Both the position numbers and the translations under genes were made by a program. This document shows, piece after piece, positions 1 through 5,503 of a DNA stretch of 13,079 nt (position 1 is its first letter; every line of letters begins with the position of its first letter). The notes under the pieces were generated by a model. That model saw nothing but the letters and a program-made list of their open reading frames with translations. It was not told the origin of the DNA and did not search any database. The stretch is from Casp-Chloro-G3 sp002816715 (GTDB lineage Bacteria > Chloroflexota > Dehalococcoidia > Lucifugimonadales > UBA3495): contig JAQBUV010000070.1 of assembly GCA_027623815.1 (NCBI GenBank), positions 1 to 13,079 on the forward strand, written 5' to 3'.

Positions 1-216
1 GGACCTTCCAGCGGGAGACTATCTTAACTTGGCCCTTTCGCTGTCCTAACAATGGGGTCCACCTCATTAATATACCACTAATGCATTTCAACTATCATAG
101 CACCAGTTATCCAGTCAAGGCTCATACTCTACCAATTTACCTGTGTTTTTCCGGGGCTTTTCTAGTTTCAGCGCCAGATTCATTGATTCTAATGTGCGCC
201 AACTGACATACTGAAC

Positions 217-245
217 TTGACTGATCTGGAATCCATATCTAACCT
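217..245 (+). promoter_or_regulatory. Putative sigma70-type promoter for the radical SAM gene
   Basis: A TTGACT box at 217-222 is followed after 17 bases by TAACCT at 240-245. The -35 box is good and the -10 box is weak. It would start transcription about 35-40 bases before the ATG at 289. The rest of positions 1-216 shows no gene or clear structure. Confidence 0.4.
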
Positions 246-288
246 AGAACGCAAGTTCCAATTATTAGTTGGCTTTTAGATAAAAACT

Positions 289-1197
289 ATGGCTGAAGCT
301 GAAGTACAAGAAATATTCTGCAAGACTCTGCTGAATCGAGTCAATGTCCCAGATTTTGCCTTTCGCTGGACGTTGAATCCCTATCGGGGTTGCCGGTACG
401 CCTGTCGATACTGTTACGCTCGCCCCACCCACGAGTTCTGGGGTATGAATGCCGGCGACGAGTTTGAACAGAGAGTCTTTGCCAAGATCAACGCGCCGGA
501 GGTGCTGCGGGAAGAACTGCGGCGGCCCAAGTGGCAGGGTGAAACCATCGCCATCGGCACCGCTTCCGACCCCTACGAACCCGCCGAATCCAAGTACCAG
601 TTGACTCGCAAAATCATCAAGGTGCTGACCGAGTTCAAGAACCCGGCTGCCGTCACCACCAAAGGCGTACTGATCCGGCGCGACGTAGACGTGCTGTGGG
701 ATTTGTACCAAGTAGCTGATGTCCAGGTTATTTTCAGCGTCGGCAGCATCGACGAGAAAACCTGGCAGTTGACTGAGCCAGGCACGCCCAACCCGATGGC
801 CCGCTTGGAAGCAATGCAGTTTCTGGTAGAAAACGGAATCCCCGCCGGGGTGATGATGGCGCCACTGATACCCGGTATCTCCGACAGTTCAGAAAGCATT
901 GACGCGGTAATGGAAGCAGCTGCCCGACATAAGGCCGGGTTTGTCTCCGCCAATCTGCTGTTCCTGAAGCCTGGAACTAAAGAATGGTTTATGCCCCTGA
1001 TCCGAGAGTCATACCCTCACCTAATGCCCGGGTACCAAAAACTGTTCGGTTCTAAAGACTATGCGCCTCGCGAATACACCAAGCAGGTGCTGAGCATAGT
1101 AGACGACGCCCGGCATAAATGGGAACTGCCTTCGGCCTGCCCCCCACGTGAATTTAAAGGGCCTCAAGGCCAGATGGAAATGATCCTCACCGCCTAG
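289..1197 (+). CDS. Radical SAM protein, Rv2578c / SPL-like family
   Basis: The 302-residue protein carries the radical SAM cluster motif CxxxCxxC at Cys35, Cys39 and Cys42, inside the segment NPYRGCRYACRYCYAR. The three cysteines are expected to bind a 4Fe-4S cluster that cleaves S-adenosylmethionine to a 5'-deoxyadenosyl radical. The NPYRGC...YCYAR...H context is typical of the family annotated as Rv2578c-like or spore-photoproduct-lyase-related radical SAM proteins, whose substrate is not established. A GTASDPYEP stretch (about residues 96-104) and MMAPLIPGISD (about 189-199) fit the later barrel strands. Length is normal for the family. The ATG at 289 has no obvious Shine-Dalgarno sequence, but it leaves the expected short N-terminus before the cysteine motif. 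The gene stands alone and converges with phoU. The family is confident; the function is unknown. Confidence 0.88.
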   Translation: MAEAEVQEIFCKTLLNRVNVPDFAFRWTLNPYRGCRYACRYCYARPTHEFWGMNAGDEFEQRVFAKINAPEVLREELRRPKWQGETIAIGTASDPYEPAESKYQLTRKIIKVLTEFKNPAAVTTKGVLIRRDVDVLWDLYQVADVQVIFSVGSIDEKTWQLTEPGTPNPMARLEAMQFLVENGIPAGVMMAPLIPGISDSSESIDAVMEAAARHKAGFVSANLLFLKPGTKEWFMPLIRESYPHLMPGYQKLFGSKDYAPREYTKQVLSIVDDARHKWELPSACPPREFKGPQGQMEMILTA

Positions 1198-1205
1198 AAG
1201 CCAAG

Positions 1206-1317
1206 CTATCTCAAAACGTGGTTCAACAGGCTCACCACAAACGGTGGTAACCCCTTAGCCGCTCATCCTGAGCTTGTCTAGAGATTGATTTATTCAAGTG
1301 GCAGAGTTTTGAGATAG
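1206..1317. repeat. MITE-like element with 12-bp terminal inverted repeats
   Basis: CTATCTCAAAAC (1206-1217) and GTTTTGAGATAG (1306-1317) are perfect inverted repeats bounding 112 bp. The interior (1218-1284) is a degenerate copy of the dispersed repeat that also occurs at 9168-9238, 10938-11010 and 13028-13079; it has GTGGTTCAACAGGCTCACCA on the left and CCGCTCATCCTGAGCTTGTC on the right. No target-site duplication is obvious. It lies between the convergent stops of the radical SAM and phoU genes, so its hairpin could also act as a two-way transcription barrier. Confidence 0.65.
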
Positions 1318-1346
1318 TCACTTAGCAGTAGAGCAAGCCCGGAGAC

Positions 1347-2021
1347 TCACAACACCTTATATCTGGGTGAATCTGAGTTTACTACCTTGCCAGTGATCAG
1401 GTAGATGACCCGTTCGGCGATGTTGGTGGCCCGGTCAGCGATACGCTCCAGATCGTGAGAGACCCACAACAGGTAGGTGGCACGCTCAATGGTCTGCGGA
1501 TCCTGAATCATGAACTCCAGCAAGTCCCGATACACCTGATCGTACAGCGCGTCTACCTCATCATCGTTCTGCAACACCCGATTTGCCTTAATCACGTCCC
1601 GACTCACCAGAGCGTCAATGCTATCGCGCAGCATCTGGGTAGCCAGGTCAGCCATCTTGGGAATGTCGATCAGGGGCTTGAGTGGCGGATTCGGACCCAT
1701 CAGCAGACTGATTTTACTGATGCCCTCAGCGTAATCGCCCATGCGCTCCAGTTCTACAGAAATGTGCATCAAAGCAATAATGTTGCGCAGGTCTCGGCCC
1801 ATGGGCTGTTGCGTGGCAATGAGATCGACGCATTTTTCCTCAATCTCATACCGCTTCTGGTCAATATAATCATCTTCATTGATGACTAGTTGAGATTCTG
1901 CCAGGTCACGGGTCTTCAGAGCGTCTATGGCGCGCAGAGTCGCCTTATCCACTATCCCAGCTAGCGAAGTCACCTCTTGTTGCAGTTGGTTAAGCTGACG
2001 GTTCAGATCGCTTCTTAGCAT
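1347..2021 (-). CDS. phoU: PhoU-family phosphate signalling regulator
   Basis: The 224-residue protein consists of two similar three-helix-bundle repeats. Each carries the PhoU metal-binding signature: ELERMGDYAEGI at about 90-101 and DLERIADRATNIAE at about 190-203. PhoU proteins bind metal clusters and couple the Pst phosphate transporter to the PhoR sensor kinase, repressing the Pho response when phosphate is plentiful. The frame stays open upstream to 2216, but that extension runs through a repeat. The ATG at 2021 is preceded by GAGGAGAGGTGG, an excellent ribosome binding site, and gives the usual family length. There are no pst or phoBR genes in the window, so it is a detached phoU. The 3' end converges with the radical SAM gene. 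The family call is secure; linkage to a Pst system elsewhere is inferred. Confidence 0.93.
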   Translation of the reverse strand: MLRSDLNRQLNQLQQEVTSLAGIVDKATLRAIDALKTRDLAESQLVINEDDYIDQKRYEIEEKCVDLIATQQPMGRDLRNIIALMHISVELERMGDYAEGISKISLLMGPNPPLKPLIDIPKMADLATQMLRDSIDALVSRDVIKANRVLQNDDEVDALYDQVYRDLLEFMIQDPQTIERATYLLWVSHDLERIADRATNIAERVIYLITGKVVNSDSPRYKVL

Positions 2022-2052
2022 TTGCCACCTCTCCTCGGGTGTTAATGCACCC

Positions 2053-2078
2053 CATACCCTTCCCCAATAGAGGGTATG
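2053..2078 (-). other. Hairpin in the phoU leader
   Basis: CATACCCT (2053-2060) and AGGGTATG (2071-2078) form a perfect 8-bp stem with a 10-base loop. It lies close to the likely phoU transcription start. It could be an operator or a leader hairpin; I see no known family match. Confidence 0.35.
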
Positions 2079-2088
2079 CAACACTCCC

Positions 2089-2117
2089 TCTATATATACC
2101 CATTTAACAGGGTTAAA
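2089..2117 (-). promoter_or_regulatory. Possible phoU promoter
   Basis: On the minus strand, TTTAAC (2117-2112) and TATAGA (2094-2089) are 17 bases apart, within a TATATATA tract. The -35 match is poor. The element lies between the 103-bp repeat and the phoU start, so phoU could be transcribed independently of the upstream genes. Confidence 0.3.
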
Positions 2118-2127
2118 CACGATTGTT

Positions 2128-2230
2128 TTTGACAGGGCCAGACAACAGCCCCTTCTCCCGGTGTGGGAGAAGGCCGGGATGAGGGTGATACCCCTCACCT
2201 CTGTCCTCTCCCACACCGGGAGAGGATGCC
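2128..2230. repeat. 103-bp hairpin repeat, copy 1
   Basis: This segment has the same length as 4673-4775 and, counted by eye, differs from it at 12 positions (about 88% identity). CTCCCGGTGTGGGAGA near the left is the exact reverse complement of TCTCCCACACCGGGAG near the right, giving a 16-bp stem. The central segment, running through GGGATGAGGGTGATACCCCT, is shared by both copies. It sits between the minus-strand hydrolase block and phoU. No transposase is present. Confidence 0.75.
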
Positions 2231-2286
2231 ATTATTTAAACCTGTTCTCTCGCTAGCGTACCAAGGCAGGCAAAGTAAGCAATTGG

Positions 2287-2736
2287 CTATACCTGAGTCC
2301 AGAAAGGCGCGCGCTGCCTTTGCGGCTCCAGCAGGCTCTCATCAAAGGGCTTATATTCGTACTCTGCGGGAGCAGGAAGCTCATATCCGATCAAGTCCTG
2401 AATCTGCGGGTTGGTATAGTAGCCATTGTAGCACTGGCGCAACAAGAAATCGAAAAATGCCGGTTGTTGGGACTGAACTTCCTTGAGGACTGCATTTTGA
2501 CCATCTTTGCCAAGCTCAGAAAATTCCTGGCCGGACTGCAACGAGGCGGAAATTGCAATTTGAGCCAGGCCATCGTTGACCAGCCGTCGCAGCTTGGGGT
2601 CGGGCGCGACTGCTTCTTCGACAAACTCAATCAATCCCAAGTCACCAGCCCCCGGCATCTTCCCATCCGCCGGAATGATACGGTTGAGGGCTGAGGTAAG
2701 CAGCGATTGCTGGGCTTCTGTGAATACCACGGTCAT
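2287..2736 (-). CDS. Gluconate 2-dehydrogenase subunit 3-like protein
   Basis: This 149-residue protein resembles the gluconate 2-dehydrogenase subunit 3 family. The N-terminal pattern LTSALNRIIPAD (about 13-24), then PGAGDLGLIEFVEEAV, is the typical start of that domain. In known systems the subunit partners a GMC-type flavoprotein dehydrogenase and a cytochrome c subunit, and it usually carries a Tat signal. Here no signal peptide is visible and neither partner is in the window. The ATG at 2736 has GAGG about 11 bases upstream. The gene begins 39 bases after the CocE-type hydrolase stop, so the two are probably co-transcribed. A role as accessory subunit for an oxidoreductase encoded elsewhere is inferred; the family call rests on motif resemblance only. 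Confidence 0.72.
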   Translation of the reverse strand: MTVVFTEAQQSLLTSALNRIIPADGKMPGAGDLGLIEFVEEAVAPDPKLRRLVNDGLAQIAISASLQSGQEFSELGKDGQNAVLKEVQSQQPAFFDFLLRQCYNGYYTNPQIQDLIGYELPAPAEYEYKPFDESLLEPQRQRAPFWTQV

Positions 2737-2775
2737 GACTTTCTGTACCTCTATAGTTGACTCTGAATTCAGGAT

Positions 2776-4536
2776 TTACCTGGGTATTATTGGCAGCACA
2801 ACGTGGGAAGGGTAGCTATTCGAATGGTGGATAGTCTGTTGCGCTGACTCCAGGCGGTCGTCAACCCCTATTGGCGTTCCGGTGTTGGGATTGCGGTCGA
2901 ACCGGGGAAAATTGCTGCTGGAAATATCTATCCGCAGCCGATGACCAGCCTTCAGTACATGACTGGTGGCCCACAGGTCTATGGCGTACTCGTAGACTTG
3001 ACCGGGCATGATAAATGCAGGCTGGGCCGCCGATGTCCGGTAGCGGGCGCGGACAATGCCGTCTTGCAGGTTCTGGGCGTAACCATCCGGGCGAAGATCC
3101 AACAGTTTGGCGGTGAAATCAGTGTCGCGAGCGCTGCTGGCGGCGAAGAGATGTACCTTGATCGGCCCAGTGATTTCCAGGTCGTGCTCAAGAGGATAGC
3201 CAGTATACACCAGTACATCCGGCCTTTCCTCCACCGGAGTTTGATTGGCAACGCCGTAGGGAATAATCAGGACATTGCCGCCCAGAGTGGGTGCCGGGTC
3301 GCTGGGGTCATAGACATAGCTATCGCCCGGCTCGTCGCCGGGCGGATTGGTCGACAGCGTACCATTGCCATGATGAGTGTTGGCTGAACCTGCCGAGTGC
3401 AGGTAGTATTTGGTGTAGTGGGTGCGGGCCAGCGGCCATTCGTTTTCCTGGCGCCATCGGTTTTCCCCCATTACAAAGAGGGAAACCAGAGGTTCGCTCA
3501 TTATGCCAGTATCAATATCCTTGAGCCAATGGTCGAACCAGCGCAGGAAATAGTCATGTAACTCAATCTTGGCTTCCTCACCAAAATCGATGTCGCCAGC
3601 GCCGCCGGAATTGGGCGCAGTGTAGGGCCGTATGTGCGCCCAGGGCCCCAGCAACAGCTTCTGGTTATTTCGGGCCAACTCGCTGGCCCCTTGTGTCCTG
3701 ATCGTCTGGAAGGAATTGAGCGCCCCCTCCAGAAATATGTCGTACCAGGAACTGACGTGGAACATGGGGATTTTGACGCCCGACAAATTCTTCAGCAGAT
3801 TAGCCCGCCACCAGTAGGGGCCGTCCAGTTCCTGGTCAAAGTATTCGTGAAAGTAGGGAGCAGCCTCCTTGAGTCGGTCAATCCAGTCGCGTAATGGCAA
3901 ATGCCGGTACCACTGGTCGGTGAGCGGCTGCCCAAAATTGCCCGGCTCCAGCACATACTCATCCATCTGGGCCAGCAAGTCGGTGCGGCCCATACGCTCC
4001 AGAGTATTGCGGCCTTTGAGGATGGCATAAGGCACCATCCACCCCCACTCCATCGCTCCGCCGGTATGGTAGACCCAACTCTGATGAAAGTCGGAGGAGG
4101 CCGATAGCGGGGCCATCGCCTGTAGGTGCGGCGGCAAAGGATTGCTGCCAGCCAGGGTGTACTGAGTCGCGCCCAGGTAAGACTGTCCGGTGGTGCCCAC
4201 TCTGCCGTTGGACCACGACTGACGGGCGGCCCATTCCACCGTGTCCCAGCCGTCTTGAGCTTCCTGAAAGACCGGATTGTAGTAGTCTCCCTCAGAATCA
4301 AAGCGGGCGCGACAGTCCTGCCCTAAAAATACATAGCCATGCTTGGGAAAGAACCACATTGAGTGGTCCGGGTCGTTAATGTAACCCTCTTTACCATAGG
4401 GGCCACGGTTAACCAGCACCGGAAACCTGCCCGGCGCGTCTGGCCGAAAAACATCGGTTGCAAGACGAGTACCGTCGCGCATGGGCACCATAACGTTCTT
4501 TTCACGTATAACCTTAAATTCGCTTGGTTGGGCCAT
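2776..4536 (-). CDS. CocE/NonD family alpha/beta hydrolase (X-Pro dipeptidyl-peptidase-like)
   Basis: The protein has 586 residues from the ATG at 4536, or 590 from a TTG at 4548. Numbered from the TTG, it shows the opening MRDGTRLATDVFRP (23-36), the NRGPYGK oxyanion-region motif (47-53) and the nucleophile elbow GQSYLG with Ser123. Later come WYDIF, with the probable catalytic Asp, and GPWAH, with the probable catalytic His. The C-terminal half is the jelly-roll domain of the cocaine esterase/glutaryl acylase/X-Pro peptidase family, including HLFAASSARDTDF and LRIDISSSNFPRF. Such enzymes cleave esters, amides or N-terminal dipeptides; the substrate here cannot be told. No signal peptide is seen, so it is probably cytoplasmic. 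A promoter lies at 4638-4610 and the small GDH-subunit-3-like gene follows directly. Start choice is uncertain because neither codon has a strong ribosome binding site. Confidence 0.9.
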   Translation of the reverse strand: MAQPSEFKVIREKNVMVPMRDGTRLATDVFRPDAPGRFPVLVNRGPYGKEGYINDPDHSMWFFPKHGYVFLGQDCRARFDSEGDYYNPVFQEAQDGWDTVEWAARQSWSNGRVGTTGQSYLGATQYTLAGSNPLPPHLQAMAPLSASSDFHQSWVYHTGGAMEWGWMVPYAILKGRNTLERMGRTDLLAQMDEYVLEPGNFGQPLTDQWYRHLPLRDWIDRLKEAAPYFHEYFDQELDGPYWWRANLLKNLSGVKIPMFHVSSWYDIFLEGALNSFQTIRTQGASELARNNQKLLLGPWAHIRPYTAPNSGGAGDIDFGEEAKIELHDYFLRWFDHWLKDIDTGIMSEPLVSLFVMGENRWRQENEWPLARTHYTKYYLHSAGSANTHHGNGTLSTNPPGDEPGDSYVYDPSDPAPTLGGNVLIIPYGVANQTPVEERPDVLVYTGYPLEHDLEITGPIKVHLFAASSARDTDFTAKLLDLRPDGYAQNLQDGIVRARYRTSAAQPAFIMPGQVYEYAIDLWATSHVLKAGHRLRIDISSSNFPRFDRNPNTGTPIGVDDRLESAQQTIHHSNSYPSHVVLPIIPR

Positions 4537-4609
4537 TACGACATCCAAAAAAAGAAGTTTGGCTGTAAATTCAGGTGAGCGACAAACGGGTGTCCCAGGG
4601 AATTAACGA

Positions 4610-4638
4610 ATGTTACTCTTCCGCGTAAGCGGCGTCAA
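4610..4638 (-). promoter_or_regulatory. Promoter for the hydrolase operon
   Basis: On the minus strand, TTGACG (4638-4633) is followed after exactly 17 bases by TAACAT (4615-4610). It is placed about 70 bases before the hydrolase start and would drive the hydrolase and the GDH-subunit-3-like gene. Confidence 0.55.
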
Positions 4639-4672
4639 TTATGGAGACGCGTAACCTTATTACATGACAGTC

Positions 4673-4775
4673 TTTGACGGGGCATGACAATAGCCCCTTC
4701 TCCCTAGATGGGAGAAGGCTGGGATGAGGGTGATACCCCTCACCTCAGTCCTCTCCCACATGGGGAGAGGATGCC
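4673..4775. repeat. 103-bp hairpin repeat, copy 2
   Basis: This is the second copy of the repeat at 2128-2230, in the same orientation and of identical length. Its hairpin arms, CTCCCTAGATGGGAGA and TCTCCCACATGGGGAG, pair imperfectly, with about three mismatches, whereas copy 1 is perfect. It lies upstream of the hydrolase promoter in a gene-free region. Confidence 0.75.
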
Positions 4776-4970
4776 GTTCAGTAGAACTGTTGTCACTATT
4801 CTTAAAGTGCCAGCGAACAGAATTTGGCCTTGCCCATATTGAGCAAAAATCCGGGAGCTACATCTTTATATTGATTATCAAAACCGTCACGGCCACGATA
4901 AGTAGAACAGCAAGACTTGCTAAACTAATGAACACCCTATCGTCCTCCCTGTACCGGTCGGGGGGAACCC

Positions 4971-4999
4971 TTGACATTTGCCTTTAAAATGCTTAAATT
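4971..4999 (+). promoter_or_regulatory. Sigma70-like promoter without an obvious gene
   Basis: A perfect TTGACA (4971-4976), a 17-base spacer and TAAATT (4994-4999) make this one of the best promoter matches in the window. No open reading frame with a ribosome binding site follows it; the next downstream signal is a terminator-like hairpin at 5124-5156. Confidence 0.5.
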
Positions 5000-5005
5000 A
5001 CGCGC

Positions 5006-5156
5006 ATAACGGCAAGGGTCCACCGACCTGCTGTCTGTTGTAAAGGGCGAGCACGCTGTGAGAGGTGAGGCGCGCTTCTTTATGTAAATCGGATTGTATT
5101 AGCGCGTCCGACTAGAGTCAATGAAAATCGGTCACCGCAAATGGTGGATTTTTTTT
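5006..5156 (+). ncRNA. Candidate small RNA of unknown family
   Basis: The limits are inferred from the promoter at 4971-4999 and the hairpin plus T-run at 5124-5156, giving a transcript of about 150 bases. I could not match it to 6S RNA, SRP RNA or any other known family by eye. Expression and structure are unproven. Confidence 0.3.
5124..5156 (+). terminator. Possible intrinsic terminator
   Basis: CACC (5133-5136) pairs with GGTG (5143-5146), and AAAATC (5124-5129) pairs with GATTTT (5147-5152), leaving a three-base bulge on the left arm. A run of eight Ts covers 5149-5156. The stem is weaker than that at 5344. Confidence 0.45.
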
Positions 5157-5343
5157 CTTGACAGAGTTGCTTGCGCCAGTTGAAGCAAGATATATAGCGT
5201 CCCACTCGGACGATCTGCGGTTTGGGGGGGATTCTTGGGAGCGGTGCCCGGAGTAAAATTCAACCAACAACACACCAACTTGAGTAACACCAGTCCCAAA
5301 AATAGCTTGTTAGACATTAGCAAGTGTGGTAAGATATATAAAG

Positions 5344-5368
5344 CCCTTCAGAAATCTGAGGGGTTTTT
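5344..5368 (+). terminator. Intrinsic terminator upstream of rel
   Basis: CCCTTCAG (5344-5351) pairs with CTGAGGGG (5356-5363), giving 8 bp with one G-T pair and an AAAT loop. TTTTTCTTTTATTT follows. It ends a plus-strand transcript before rel. As no protein gene precedes it, it must serve a non-coding RNA or a leader/attenuator. Confidence 0.75.
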
Positions 5369-5503
5369 CTTTTATTTGAGCCTCTAACAACTGCCAGATC
5401 ACTGTCTCCATTACTGCACACCCAGCCAAGCCTGCCAAATTTACTCTCCAATGTTCTAGACTTTGCGGAGCCTAAAGATTATCATCATATATATGGGGCG
5501 TTT

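Larger units (their letters stand above)
4776..5503. other. Gene-free region upstream of rel
   Basis: No convincing protein gene is present; the short open frames here lack ribosome binding sites and family resemblance. The region holds a promoter (4971-4999), a hairpin followed by eight Ts (5124-5156), a hairpin at about 5304-5322 and a strong terminator (5344-5368). I see no tRNA, tmRNA, RNase P or SRP RNA signature. Small RNA genes are the likeliest content. From 5370 to 5503 there is only the rel leader, with no strong promoter. Confidence 0.5.

Noticed and set aside
2022..2216. N-terminal extension of phoU by 65 codons
   Set aside because: The extension translates the 103-bp hairpin repeat, lacks family resemblance, and a strong ribosome binding site sits before the ATG at 2021.
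4724..4987. Open frame of 87 codons upstream of rel
   Set aside because: It starts inside the 103-bp repeat and matches no known protein pattern.
5132..5323. Minus-strand open frame of 63 codons
   Set aside because: It spans hairpins and a T-run, has no ribosome binding site and looks non-coding.
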